In this document: piece by piece, positions 25,805 to 34,853 of the stretch
Numbering within the stretch: the stretch's first letter is position 1
Layout of the letters: each line of letters starts with the position of its first letter
Source of the DNA: Bacteroidota bacterium
Lineage (GTDB): Bacteria; Bacteroidota; Bacteroidia; Chitinophagales; Chitinophagaceae
DNA length: 64,000 nucleotides
Assembly: GCA_023386555.1 (NCBI GenBank)
Contig: JAEWJK010000008.1
Coordinates: 1-64,000 of the forward strand
Direction of reading: 5' to 3'
Translations under genes and position numbers: made by a program
Notes under the pieces: model-generated
The model's database searches: none
Told to the model about the DNA's origin: nothing
What the model saw: only the letters and a program-made list of their open reading frames with translations

Positions 25805-26789
25805 GTTAAAGAAATTTGTTCAGTCTAGTGCATTGGCAAATTTTGCCAGGAGCAGGAGTAAGAATATTTATCTGCCGGGTTTCAAAGGTATTTCGTTATA
25901 CGATGTTTCAAGATATTTCTGGCTCGAATCTAAGAGGCTTGGATTAAGAGAAAGAGCTGCAGCAGTTGCTTTCAATTTCTTAATGGCAATCCCTGCAAGC
26001 CTTATTTTTCTTATTACGCTTGTTCCTTACATGCCAATTCCTGAGCAATTTCATTTCCAGGTTACAACTATTGTAAAGGATGTCATCAGGTCACCACAAA
26101 TTCAGGAATATGTAATCAACTTCATTGAAGATTTTTTTAAAAAACCTCAGACAGGATTATTATCAATTGGTTTTTTACTGGCAATCTTTTATTCTTCCAA
26201 TGCATTAATGGTTGTTATCAGAACTTTTGACCGTTCATTGCATAAAAAGATCAAGCCACGTCTGTTTAGAAAAAGATTGAGAGCAATCAGGTTAACTACA
26301 GTGGTAATGTTTCTTTTTATTGGAACGGTTTTTCTTTTACTGGCCCAGGGAGTTATTTTTTCCTGGATGATGGAAAGCTGGAACATTACCAACAATGTTT
26401 TACAGTGGTTCATCATCGTAGCAAAATGGATAGCTATATTGGCACTGGTAACGTATTCCATAGGTTTCATTTACCGTAATGCTCCATCTATAGAAAAAAG
26501 ATGGCCAACACTATCACCAGGAACTGTGTTTGCAACAGCCTCAACACTTGTTACTACATTCCTGTTTACGATCTGGGTAGAACATTTTAATCGTTTCAAT
26601 GAACTATACGGTTCAATCGGAACAACTATCATTGTAATGCTTCTGGTATATCTCAATAGTCTTATATTATTGATCGGGTTTGAATTGAATGTATGCATTG
26701 ATTATTTGCGATCTAAAGCTGATGAAAGGTTGTTAAATGAAACGAACGGTTTGGAAAATGAGCCCAAACTTCCGAACTTGGCTTCCTAA
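25758..26789 (+). CDS. YihY/BrkB family inner-membrane protein
   Basis: 344 residues from the ATG at 25758, overlapping mltG by 47 bases. Longer versions of the frame would overlap mltG further without recognisable sequence. A basic N-terminal segment of about 70 residues precedes about six membrane helices (FNFLMAIPASLIFLITLVPYM, LLSIGFLLAIFYSSNALMVVI, VMFLFIGTVFLLLAQGVIF and others). RERAAAVAFNFLMAIP and FYSSNALMVVIRTFDRS are YihY-type motifs. The function of this family is unsettled; it was once mislabelled as RNase BN. Confidence 0.88.
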   Translation: MHRNTIRRKTKEGTDKLKKFVQSSALANFARSRSKNIYLPGFKGISLYDVSRYFWLESKRLGLRERAAAVAFNFLMAIPASLIFLITLVPYMPIPEQFHFQVTTIVKDVIRSPQIQEYVINFIEDFFKKPQTGLLSIGFLLAIFYSSNALMVVIRTFDRSLHKKIKPRLFRKRLRAIRLTTVVMFLFIGTVFLLLAQGVIFSWMMESWNITNNVLQWFIIVAKWIAILALVTYSIGFIYRNAPSIEKRWPTLSPGTVFATASTLVTTFLFTIWVEHFNRFNELYGSIGTTIIVMLLVYLNSLILLIGFELNVCIDYLRSKADERLLNETNGLENEPKLPNLAS

Positions 26790-26799
26790 ATCACGAATC

Positions 26800-27408
26800 A
26801 TGAAACTTTTTCTGCTTACATGTTTTGCTATCACTACAATAGCCATCACATCTTACGCACAGAATATTACACCACTAGCTATCGGTTCTGCTATACCAAT
26901 GAATGAGGTGAAGATGAAAGATATTTCGGGTAAAGAAGTTTCTTTAAAAGATGCAGCTACCAAAAAAGGTTTATTGGTTATGTTCAGTTGTAATACCTGT
27001 CCTTATGTTATCAAAAACCAGGAAAGAACGAAAGAGATCAGCAGGTATGCAGAAAAAATGGGATTAGGAGTGATCATCATCAATTCAAATGAAGGCACAA
27101 GGAATGATGATGATTCGTATGATGCAATGAAAAGTTATGCTGCAGAGCAAGGTTATAAATGGAGTTATGTAGTGGATACAGATTCAAGACTTGCCAATGC
27201 TTTTGGAGCAACACGTACGCCTGAAACTTTTTTGTTCAATGGTGAAGGTAAATTAGTATATCATGGAGCGATTGATGATAATCCAAGTGAAGCTAGCAAA
27301 GTTAGTCGTGTTCATTTAAAAGAAGCAATCAACGAAATGAATAGTGGGAAGGACGTAACAGTTAAAGAAAGCCGTTCTGTTGGATGCACCATTAAGAGAA
27401 AAGGCTGA
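26800..27408 (+). CDS. Secreted thioredoxin-fold (AhpC/TSA-redoxin type) protein
   Basis: 202 residues from the ATG at 26800, where a signal peptide begins (MKLFLLTCFAITTIAITSYAQ). Active-site CNTCPYV with cysteines at 64 and 67, followed by VIKNQERT, IIINSNEGTRNDDDSY and TPETFLFN. This layout matches redoxin-domain proteins with an N-terminal CxxCP motif. Probably a periplasmic or surface thiol oxidoreductase. It follows the YihY gene by 10 bases. Confidence 0.88.
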   Translation: MKLFLLTCFAITTIAITSYAQNITPLAIGSAIPMNEVKMKDISGKEVSLKDAATKKGLLVMFSCNTCPYVIKNQERTKEISRYAEKMGLGVIIINSNEGTRNDDDSYDAMKSYAAEQGYKWSYVVDTDSRLANAFGATRTPETFLFNGEGKLVYHGAIDDNPSEASKVSRVHLKEAINEMNSGKDVTVKESRSVGCTIKRKG

Positions 27409-27432
27409 TTTATTCTGATAAATTTATTTGAG

Positions 27433-27456
27433 AAGCCGGATATTTTCCGGCTTTTC
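27433..27456 (+). terminator. Rho-independent terminator
   Basis: AAGCCGG and CCGGCTT form a 7-bp stem around ATATTTT, followed by TTCATTT. It separates the mltG operon from truB. Confidence 0.8.
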
Positions 27457-27469
27457 ATTTGTATAATGA

Positions 27470-27477
27470 TAGTTTTG
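27470..27477 (+). promoter_or_regulatory. -7 box of the truB promoter
   Basis: TAGTTTTG matches TAnnTTTG and ends only 7 bases before the truB ATG, so the transcript should have almost no 5' leader. Confidence 0.55.
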
Positions 27478-27484
27478 CCGCCTT

Positions 27485-28189
27485 ATGAAACAAAAACCTG
27501 TACATCCTTCTATTGAACCCTATTTAGAGGGAAAAGTTTTGTTGATTGATAAACCTTTACACTGGACAAGTTTCGATGCAGTAAAAAAAGTACGGATACT
27601 AACAGGTATTTCAAAAGTTGGTCATGCAGGTACATTAGATCCTTTAGCCACAGGTTTATTAATCATTTGCACCGGAAAATTCACGAAGAAGATCAACGAA
27701 TACATGGGCATGGAAAAGGAGTACACCGGAAATTTTACTTTAGGTGCTGTTACTCCAACATATGACAAAGAAAGTGAAGCCACCGATCATAAAGATATCT
27801 CTCATCTTACAGCAGACATGATCCATGCTGCAACAAAACCTTTTACCGGAAATATTTTACAGGTACCACCCATTCATTCCGCCATAAAAAAAGAAGGTAA
27901 GCCTGTTTATTTAGCTGCAAGAAAAGGAGAGGATGTTGTGTTAGAACCAAGACCGGTTATTATTCATGAATTTGAAATAACATCTATACAAATGCCTGTC
28001 GTGGAATTTCGTGTAGTATGTTCAACAGGAACTTATATTAGAAGTCTTGCAAATGATTTTGGAAAGCAGCTTGGTGTTGGTGCTTATTTGAGTAAGTTGT
28101 GCAGAACCCGAATTGGAAATTTTCCTTTAACCAATGCTCAAAGTCTTCAGGAATTTGAAGAAGAAATAAAACAGCTTAAGCAATCTTAG
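27485..28189 (+). CDS. truB: tRNA pseudouridine(55) synthase TruB
   Basis: 234 residues. Makes pseudouridine-55 in the T loop of tRNAs. Motif HAGTLDPLATG carries the catalytic Asp52; IDKPLHWTSFDAVKKVR and QVPPIHSAIKKEGKPVYLAARKG are the other family blocks. It lacks a long C-terminal PUA domain, as other short TruB proteins do. Its stop codon overlaps the stop of the convergent TamL gene by 3 bases. Confidence 0.95.
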   Translation: MKQKPVHPSIEPYLEGKVLLIDKPLHWTSFDAVKKVRILTGISKVGHAGTLDPLATGLLIICTGKFTKKINEYMGMEKEYTGNFTLGAVTPTYDKESEATDHKDISHLTADMIHAATKPFTGNILQVPPIHSAIKKEGKPVYLAARKGEDVVLEPRPVIIHEFEITSIQMPVVEFRVVCSTGTYIRSLANDFGKQLGVGAYLSKLCRTRIGNFPLTNAQSLQEFEEEIKQLKQS

Positions 28190-30780
28190 AAAGGCAATCC
28201 TATACCAATTTGTACTGCATAATTATTGGTGCCATATTGATTTCTCCACGAAAAATTGCCAAAGTCGAGCCATCCACGATTTTCTGTACGTACAGGGTCT
28301 TTAAGTTTCAATGCAAAATCAACACGAAGAATAAAATTTGCCACATTCAATCTTAACAAACCAACACCTAAGGCAATAGCAACATCTTCATGTACTCTTC
28401 CCAACTTAAATTGACCTTTCGGATTTGCAGGATCATTTTTTAAATTCCAGATATTACCCATATCGGTAAATACAGCAGAGCTGAATTTTGCACCACCAAC
28501 ATCAGCTAGTAGAAAACGATATTCAATATTGGCTTCCAGTTGAAAATCTCCGAAACGATCTTTAAAGTCAGTTGCAGTTTCACTTAACGTTGATGAGCCT
28601 AATCCCAATTGTCTCAATCCCCATGCTCTCATACTGTTAGGTCCACCGGCTACAAATTGCTTGAAGAAAGGAAGTGATTTGCCTAGCAAAGGATCATTAA
28701 TAAGATTAAAACCAAAACCTGCAAAACCTCTTACCACCGTTGCAGTTTTTGGATGTTGCCATTTTAAAATGTACTCGGCTTCACCTTTAATGTAATGGTA
28801 TAAATTATCTTTCAATCCTGGGATCAATGCAGGTAAACCAAAGCCTGCATACTCAACACCTGCTCTTCTGAAATGTGATAGATAAGGATTTTTATTAGAG
28901 CCCTGTGTTTTATTGTAGGTGAAAATCACACTAAACACAGAACCTGTATTGAAAGCTGTACGCAAGAATGGATTTAGCCTAAAGGCTTCTTCAAGCTTTG
29001 GTAAGGTATCAAGTGAGTATAATTCAATGTTCGGCAGTTTTAATGAATATCCTTCATTGCCTCTCCTGAATTCCCAACCAAGATTTGTTACAAATGATCG
29101 CAACCGAAAGAATTCTTTTCTGTCGGTATAAGATGCATTTACATTGACTACCGTTCTTGCTGCATCAAAATTTTTATCTCGTGTATTAAATGGCCAGGTA
29201 AGGTGTGGAATTACAAATGTTTGCCCCAGACCAAATTGAACGGTTTGTAACAACTTTTTATCACCAGCTTCTAAATTCAATTCAACACCACCACGAACAG
29301 AGGATGACCATTGAATGCCTCTTCGTCTAAAATTCCGATCTAGCAGTGTAAGATTGCCCCCAAGTCCAAATAAGTTATTAGATGATGCAAAATCTGCTGT
29401 ACTTCGTGTAAGCTCAAAATCAGCTTTTAAATTATATCGCTTCAAAGGTGATAAGAAGATATGAAAATCGATCGTATCATTTCTGATAGAATCTCTCATA
29501 TCAACCTGTTGCCAGGGTCCCATTTGTCCCAATGTGTTCACTGTTTTAAAAAACAGTCTTTCATTGTATAATTCTCCTCGTGAAAGATAAGTATGACGGA
29601 TCAAAGGCCTCATCCTGAACACCGGATCCGGCTTATTATGTTTCATTGTAATAGCACCACTTCTGGTTACTCTTTCTATGAAGTTATTTTTTGCAAGCAA
29701 GCTATCAGGAATATCGGTTGTTGCATTTGTTTCAGGATAGTAAAAAACCTTTCCAATATAATATTGTTTTACAACTGTCGAATCATACGGAATATCTTTC
29801 GCCATAGTGGCTTGCATAATAGTAACATCTGCAGTGGGGTTTTGCCTTCGTCTTTCAGCAGTTTCAGCAGTTATTCTGGCAAGTTCAAATGGGTCAATAA
29901 TAACACTATCTGTTAATTGGTCTGTTGTATCTACAAATGCAGCCAGGTTTTCTCTTCTTAATTTGTAGAAACCATTTTGCCTGTACCAATTCACCAACCT
30001 GTCTAACTCTGCTGCAATAATTTGTTTGGAATAGGGATCACCTTTTTTAAGGAGAGTTTCGTTGTTTATCCGGGCTGTTAATTGTTGTAATGCAGTGTCA
30101 GTCGGATTAGAATTCCCGGTATCTATTAGATTATAGCCAACATCATCGAGCTTTAATCTTTTACCTGGACTGATGTTCATGATAGATGTAACACGGAATT
30201 GTTTTCTGGCATTTCGATCCATAAAACTTCCAACTCCATATCCTAATCCAGCACCTATCACAGTACCTAATGCTCCACCCGTTATAGAATTTTTCTTACT
30301 CAATAAATCGCCAACTGCTCCACCAACAACACCACCGATCAACGAGGTAGCGGGTTTTGAATTACGTTTGAAGATAGCTGTGTCAGCATCCGGTTGCAAC
30401 ATAGCATTATAATATCCCTGGGATTGCAGGTAAGAATTCATGAAGTAAAGGCTTCTTTGCAAACCGATTGTATCAAAACGCTGTGGATCTTTTATACGAT
30501 AAAAAATACCAAACTGTTGCAGCGTCCTGGCTTTTACAGTGTCATCCCAATAACTATTCAGCTCGGTTTCTAATCGATTTTGTTCATCTTTGGCAAGAAC
30601 ACCATTTTCAATTTTTATTTCATTTGCAAAAACAAATGGTGTAGTGTCCTTAGGTGGATTTTTTACAGAAGTGCGGTTAAAAACAAAAAGAAATTTATTT
30701 TCAGGAATACAGGATTGAAAAATGCAAACCGATAACAGCATTAGAATAACAAAAAAGATCGGTTTCCGGTTGAAAATCAT
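28186..30780 (-). CDS. TamL-like BamA/TamA-family outer-membrane lipoprotein
   Basis: 864 residues from the ATG at 30780, which gives a lipoprotein signal with lipobox ending at Cys24 (SVCIFQSC). POTRA-like repeats occupy about 45-420; the last third is an Omp85 barrel with the LRQLGLGSSTLSETA..GDFQLEANIEYRF region, AGGPNSMRAWG (equivalent to the VRGF/Y loop) and a terminal aromatic strand (YAVQIGIGLPF). In Bacteroidota this lipidated TamA-like protein is called TamL and works with TamB in outer-membrane assembly or lipid transport. Odd: a glycine-zipper stretch (about 146-186) is inserted in the first POTRA region. tamB is not in the window. Confidence 0.88.
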   Translation of the reverse strand: MIFNRKPIFFVILMLLSVCIFQSCIPENKFLFVFNRTSVKNPPKDTTPFVFANEIKIENGVLAKDEQNRLETELNSYWDDTVKARTLQQFGIFYRIKDPQRFDTIGLQRSLYFMNSYLQSQGYYNAMLQPDADTAIFKRNSKPATSLIGGVVGGAVGDLLSKKNSITGGALGTVIGAGLGYGVGSFMDRNARKQFRVTSIMNISPGKRLKLDDVGYNLIDTGNSNPTDTALQQLTARINNETLLKKGDPYSKQIIAAELDRLVNWYRQNGFYKLRRENLAAFVDTTDQLTDSVIIDPFELARITAETAERRRQNPTADVTIMQATMAKDIPYDSTVVKQYYIGKVFYYPETNATTDIPDSLLAKNNFIERVTRSGAITMKHNKPDPVFRMRPLIRHTYLSRGELYNERLFFKTVNTLGQMGPWQQVDMRDSIRNDTIDFHIFLSPLKRYNLKADFELTRSTADFASSNNLFGLGGNLTLLDRNFRRRGIQWSSSVRGGVELNLEAGDKKLLQTVQFGLGQTFVIPHLTWPFNTRDKNFDAARTVVNVNASYTDRKEFFRLRSFVTNLGWEFRRGNEGYSLKLPNIELYSLDTLPKLEEAFRLNPFLRTAFNTGSVFSVIFTYNKTQGSNKNPYLSHFRRAGVEYAGFGLPALIPGLKDNLYHYIKGEAEYILKWQHPKTATVVRGFAGFGFNLINDPLLGKSLPFFKQFVAGGPNSMRAWGLRQLGLGSSTLSETATDFKDRFGDFQLEANIEYRFLLADVGGAKFSSAVFTDMGNIWNLKNDPANPKGQFKLGRVHEDVAIALGVGLLRLNVANFILRVDFALKLKDPVRTENRGWLDFGNFSWRNQYGTNNYAVQIGIGLPF

Positions 30781-30785
30781 ACAGT

Positions 30786-31505
30786 ATGATAAGTAAGAAT
30801 GAAGCCAAATATATTCAAAGTTTATTCCATAAAAAAACAAGACAAGGGGAAGGTGTATTTGTAGTGGAAGGACCAAAGATTGTTGAAGAACTGATCAGTT
30901 CTGATTACATCATCAGGAAGATATATGCAACAGATAAATGGGCGAAACCATCTCGTTTTACCGGTGAAGTATCATTGATAACGGAAGACGATCTGCAAAG
31001 GATCACAGGTTTGCAAACTGCTAATGAAGTATTGGCTGTAGCCGAACAAAAGAACAACAGCAACCTCCCTCAACTGAAAGGCCGGCTTTCATTGGCTTTA
31101 GACAATATTCAGGATCCGGGTAATCTTGGAACAATCATTCGAATTGCAGATTGGTTTGGTGTAAAGCAGATCATTGCAAGTGAAAACACTGTTGAGCTTT
31201 ATAATCCTAAGGTCATTCAAAGTACAATGGGCAGTTTTTTACGTGTGAATATTCGTTATGCTGATCTCGTTGATCTGTTGAATGATGCTGAAGTACCGGT
31301 GTATGGTGCATTATTAAATGGAAAGAATGTGTCTGGCATTGGTAAAATTGCAGAAGGAGTGATAGTGATCGGAAATGAATCCAAAGGCATCAGCCAAGAA
31401 ATAAAACAAATGGTAACTCAACCTGTAACCATTCCTCGAATTGGTGAAGCAGAATCTTTAAACGCTGCTGTAGCTACAGGAATTATCTTATCGCATATTG
31501 TGTAA
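30786..31505 (+). CDS. TrmH family RNA 2'-O-methyltransferase (RlmB-like layout)
   Basis: 239 residues. An N-terminal substrate-binding domain (KYIQSLFHKKTRQGEGVFVVEGPKIVEEL, shown in part by its ends) and a C-terminal SPOUT domain with ALDNIQDPGNLGTIIRIADWFG, VIVIGNESKGIS and IPRIGEAESLNAAVATGIILSHI. Likely methylates a ribose in 23S rRNA; the exact nucleotide cannot be assigned. Its start codon is only 5 bases from the divergent TamL start. It is the second SpoU-type enzyme in the window. Confidence 0.9.
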   Translation: MISKNEAKYIQSLFHKKTRQGEGVFVVEGPKIVEELISSDYIIRKIYATDKWAKPSRFTGEVSLITEDDLQRITGLQTANEVLAVAEQKNNSNLPQLKGRLSLALDNIQDPGNLGTIIRIADWFGVKQIIASENTVELYNPKVIQSTMGSFLRVNIRYADLVDLLNDAEVPVYGALLNGKNVSGIGKIAEGVIVIGNESKGISQEIKQMVTQPVTIPRIGEAESLNAAVATGIILSHIV

Positions 31506-31533
31506 TCATGTACTAAGCTCCGGTGCTACTATG

Positions 31534-31576
31534 AAGCTTTACTTGCGTCGCACTCTTGTACTTTCTTAACTTTATT
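31534..31576 (+). repeat. Dispersed repeat family A, left copy of an inverted pair
   Basis: Bases 31534-31563 are identical, in reverse complement, to 32304-32333. The core is TTGCGTCGCACTCTTGTAC with AAGCTTTAC before and AACTTTATT after it. The stop codon of the TPR gene lies within the element (31572-31574). Confidence 0.85.
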
Positions 31577-32264
31577 CACCACTCACCCTCATCAACTCCT
31601 CACTCTTCAACAAAAAATCTTTACTCACCTGGTGATTAGGATCAAGCTTCACACATTTTTCAAACTGGTATTTGGCTTTTGCAAATTCTCCTAATCTATA
31701 GTAACATTCTCCTATTGAAAATTCAGCAAGTAAGCTATCTGGATTTATTTGCAGTGACAACATAAAATCTTCAATGGCATCTCTCCATCTTCCCAAATCC
31801 ATTTTACAGAATGCACGGTTGTCTATTGCTTCATAGAATTCAGGTATCAGTTCAATAGCTTTGGAATATGCATCAATGGCTTCTGTTAGTTTACCCTGGT
31901 CTGTTAACGTATATCCTTCATGGTAATATTCTGTTGCTCTTTTTGCAGCTTCATCAAAATCTTCCTGCATTTCGTTTAAATAAGTATGATAGCCGATCAG
32001 GTCGTCAGCAGTTACATCAGAATGAGTAAAAAATGTAGCTCCTGCAAAGCTTTCTTTATGCATTGGCAGATGATAGATATTCACTTCAAGCCCATCAATT
32101 GCATATTTACCTGGGAGCTCATCTACAGGCTTGAAGCTTAATACATGGTATGCACCTATCTCAGGTTCATGTTTCAACAGCTTGTACAAATGAAATTTAT
32201 TGTCGTAACGGGTATAAAAAACATCACCTTCCTGCAATTCAGGAATATCATCAGTTGAATTCAT
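31572..32264 (-). CDS. Tetratricopeptide repeat protein
   Basis: 230 residues, no signal peptide. The N-terminal 95 or so residues form an unrecognised domain (ELQEGDVFYTRYDNKFHLYKLLK, ends shown) that resembles a small beta-barrel. From about residue 105 there are three TPR units: YHEGYTLTDQGKLTEAIDAYSKAIEL, then AIDNRAFCKMDLGRWRDAIEDF, then FSIGECYYRLGEFAKAKYQFEKCVKLDP (parts). Likely a cytoplasmic protein-interaction scaffold. The whole gene sits between perfect 30-nt inverted repeats, which is unusual. Function unknown. Confidence 0.82.
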   Translation of the reverse strand: MNSTDDIPELQEGDVFYTRYDNKFHLYKLLKHEPEIGAYHVLSFKPVDELPGKYAIDGLEVNIYHLPMHKESFAGATFFTHSDVTADDLIGYHTYLNEMQEDFDEAAKRATEYYHEGYTLTDQGKLTEAIDAYSKAIELIPEFYEAIDNRAFCKMDLGRWRDAIEDFMLSLQINPDSLLAEFSIGECYYRLGEFAKAKYQFEKCVKLDPNHQVSKDFLLKSEELMRVSGE

Positions 32265-32292
32265 GATCCGAAGTTAAATATATCTCTGTTCA

Positions 32293-32333
32293 GTAAAGTT
32301 CGCAAGTACAAGAGTGCGACGCAAGTAAAGCTT
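32293..32333 (-). repeat. Dispersed repeat family A, right copy of an inverted pair
   Basis: Reverse complement of the copy at 31534; 30 consecutive bases are identical. It lies 40 bases upstream of the TPR gene start and between two divergent genes. Confidence 0.85.
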
Positions 32334-32404
32334 AATAGCTGCACAAAACCCTGCTTCCATAAAAACAACTAAATTGCAGCCTCAATTTCAAATCTCATTT
32401 CTAT

Positions 32405-34051
32405 ATGAACCTTGGATATTTCTCTTACCCTTTACCTGCTAACGAACCTGTACTTACTTATGGTCCCGGAACTGCAGAAAGAAAAGCGTTAAAAGCTGCG
32501 TTGAAAGAACTGAAAAGCGAAGAAGCTGATATACCAATGTATATCGGTTCCGAACAGGTGAGAACCGGAAAGAAAGTAGCGATTCATCCACCACATGAGA
32601 CTTCACATACACTTGGATATTTTCATGCAGGTGATGAATCTCATGTACATAAAGCAATCGAAGCTGCATTGGCTGCAAAAGAGCAATGGGCTGCTATGAG
32701 TTGGGAGAACAGGGCAAATATTTTTATTCGTGCTGCTGATCTTATCGCTACAAAATATCGCATGTTTATGAATGGAACAACGATGTTGGGTCAGAGTAAA
32801 AATGCTTTCCAGGCAGAGATAGATGCTGCTTGTGAGTTGATAGATTTTTTACGTTTCAATGTTCATTTCTTAAGCGAGATTTATCGCCAGCAACCCGTTA
32901 GCGGAGCAGGCATGCACAACAGGATGGAGTGGAGACCACTCGAAGGTTTTGTATTGGCTGTAACGCCTTTCAACTTCACGGCTATCGGTGGTAATCTTCC
33001 TACATCAGCTGCTATGTGTGGTAATGTGGTGGTTTGGAAACCGGCTAACACACAGATCTATTCAGCTCAAATGTTCATGCGTATTTTAAAAGAAGCAGGA
33101 TTGCCTGATGGTGTTATCAACCTGATATATGTTGATGGACCAACCATTGGTAAAGTATGTATGAACCATAGGGAATTTGCAGGTGTACATTTTACTGGTT
33201 CAACAGGTGTGTTCAATCAAATGTGGAAGACGATCGGAGAGAATGTAGCCATGTATCGTTCTTATCCAAGAATTGTTGGTGAAACGGGTGGAAAGGATTT
33301 TGTGTTGGCTCATAAAACCGCCAATCCTGATGTAGTGGTTACAGCTTTATTAAGAGGTGCATTCGAGTTCCAGGGACAAAAATGTTCCGCAGCATCAAGA
33401 GCTTATATTCCTTCTGGTACGGCTGATGAAGTGAAGAAGAAACTGGTGGCAGGAGTAAAGAGTTTTAAAGTGGGTACTGTTGAAGATTTTGGCAATTTCG
33501 TAAATGCGGTGATCGATGAAAAAGCTTTCAACAGTATTACTAAATACATTGATAACGCAAAGAAAGATGCGAATGCAGAAATTCTTGTAGGTGGTAGTTA
33601 CGATAAAAGCAAAGGATATTTTGTTGATCCAACCGTAATAGAAGCAAAAGACCCGAAATATGTTTCGATGTGTGAAGAGATCTTCGGGCCGGTATTAACT
33701 ATTTATGTGTACGATGAAAATAAGTTTGAAGAAACCTTAGAACTGGTAGATAGCACTTCACCTTATGCATTAACAGGTGCTATAATTGCACAGGATCGTT
33801 ATGCTGTTGAACTGGCCACAAATAAATTAAGAAATGCTGCCGGTAATTTTTACATCAACGATAAGCCGACAGGTGCTGTAGTTGGTCAGCAGCCATTTGG
33901 TGGTGCTAGAGCTAGTGGAACAAACGATAAGGCAGGAAGTATGATCAACCTGTATCGTTGGTTAAGTGCAAGAACCATAAAAGAAACATTCAATCCGCCA
34001 ACTGACTTTAAATATCCTTTCCTGTATCCGGGAGAAAGTGAAGGAGAATAG
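32405..34051 (+). CDS. pruA: L-glutamate gamma-semialdehyde dehydrogenase (delta-1-pyrroline-5-carboxylate dehydrogenase)
   Basis: 548 residues, typical of the single-domain eukaryote-like P5C dehydrogenases found in Bacteroidota. Oxidises glutamate-5-semialdehyde to glutamate with NAD+. Motifs: TPFNFTAIGGNLPTSAAMCGN, FTGSTGVF, the general-base Glu in VGETGGKDF (about 293), and the catalytic Cys in FQGQKCSAASR (about 327). Monocistronic, closed by a terminator. It acts downstream of RocD (6.5 kb) in ornithine breakdown and of proline dehydrogenase, which is not seen here. Confidence 0.95.
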   Translation: MNLGYFSYPLPANEPVLTYGPGTAERKALKAALKELKSEEADIPMYIGSEQVRTGKKVAIHPPHETSHTLGYFHAGDESHVHKAIEAALAAKEQWAAMSWENRANIFIRAADLIATKYRMFMNGTTMLGQSKNAFQAEIDAACELIDFLRFNVHFLSEIYRQQPVSGAGMHNRMEWRPLEGFVLAVTPFNFTAIGGNLPTSAAMCGNVVVWKPANTQIYSAQMFMRILKEAGLPDGVINLIYVDGPTIGKVCMNHREFAGVHFTGSTGVFNQMWKTIGENVAMYRSYPRIVGETGGKDFVLAHKTANPDVVVTALLRGAFEFQGQKCSAASRAYIPSGTADEVKKKLVAGVKSFKVGTVEDFGNFVNAVIDEKAFNSITKYIDNAKKDANAEILVGGSYDKSKGYFVDPTVIEAKDPKYVSMCEEIFGPVLTIYVYDENKFEETLELVDSTSPYALTGAIIAQDRYAVELATNKLRNAAGNFYINDKPTGAVVGQQPFGGARASGTNDKAGSMINLYRWLSARTIKETFNPPTDFKYPFLYPGESEGE

Positions 34052-34090
34052 GAGGAAGTGCGAGGTACGAAATACGAACTACGATATACG

Positions 34091-34118
34091 AAGGAGATCA
34101 AAATGATCTCCTTTTTGT
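34091..34118 (+). terminator. Rho-independent terminator after pruA
   Basis: AAGGAGATCA and TGATCTCCTT form a perfect 10-bp stem with an AAA loop, followed by TTTTG. Just upstream, short TACGAA direct repeats occur at 34065-34091. Confidence 0.92.
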
Positions 34119-34167
34119 TTAAATAAATTTAGATTATACTATATACTGGCATGTGATTTACATAACA

Positions 34168-34193
34168 AAGCCCCACTTAAAAAAGTGAGGCTA
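34168..34193 (-). terminator. Probable terminator of the hsp20 gene
   Basis: On the minus strand AGCCTCACTT and AAGTGGGGCT pair with one mismatch around a T-rich loop. The following T-run is short. Confidence 0.6.
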
Positions 34194-34238
34194 AACCAAA
34201 ACCAACTGCCTTTCATAGGCGAGAAACTAATCTACCTC

Positions 34239-34667
34239 TTACTGAATAGTAATTTCTTTCGGCATCACTTTCACTTCATCTTTTTTGGGAAGGAAGAGTT
34301 TAAGAATTCCATCTTCATATTTCGCCTGGATGCCATCTGTATTTACTTTATCGTCTACAGTAAAGCTGCGTTTGAAACTATTGCTTCTGAATTCTTTTCT
34401 GTGCGTTTTATATTCTTTGTTCTCAGTCTCCTGCTTATGTTCGTAACTGATGCTGAGTACACCTTTATCAAGGTTTATCTTGAACTGTTCTTTTTTTAAA
34501 CCCGGAGCTATCAGTTCAAGGTGATACGCATCAGTGTTCTCGTGAATGTTAACAGGTGGAATGCTGAAGTTCATATCTCTTCCCAGATTTGCCGGAAATG
34601 TGTTCAGCAGTTCATCGAAAATGTTGTCTAAGTTTTTAAAGTTGTTTTTTACTAGTGTCATAGCCAT
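34239..34667 (-). CDS. Hsp20/alpha-crystallin small heat shock protein
   Basis: 142 residues, the usual size. The alpha-crystallin domain runs from about residue 36 (SIPPVNIHENTDAYHLELIAPGLKKEQFKI, shown by its ends) through the conserved FKRSFTV and EDGILKLFLPKK, the C-terminal beta-strand pair. An ATP-independent holdase in the cytoplasm. The N-terminus with NFKNLDNIFDELL is helical, as in other family members. Transcribed alone. Confidence 0.93.
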   Translation of the reverse strand: MAMTLVKNNFKNLDNIFDELLNTFPANLGRDMNFSIPPVNIHENTDAYHLELIAPGLKKEQFKINLDKGVLSISYEHKQETENKEYKTHRKEFRSNSFKRSFTVDDKVNTDGIQAKYEDGILKLFLPKKDEVKVMPKEITIQ

Positions 34668-34826
34668 TATTTTAATCAGTTATTGAATTAGAATTTCAGA
34701 TTCTGGATGGTCAAACTGTATACCGTGGCATTTTTCGAGGTATTTCGGCAGATTTTACTGCCATTGCGTCAAAATATTTCATAAACGCAAGACATCTTGT
34801 CTGAATTAAGTAGAAGTCAATACATG

Positions 34827-34834
34827 TAAATTTG
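34827..34834 (+). promoter_or_regulatory. -7 box of the bacilliredoxin gene
   Basis: TAAATTTG matches TAnnTTTG exactly and ends 19 bases before the ATG. Confidence 0.5.
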
Positions 34835-34853
34835 CATTCTAAATAATCGAATT

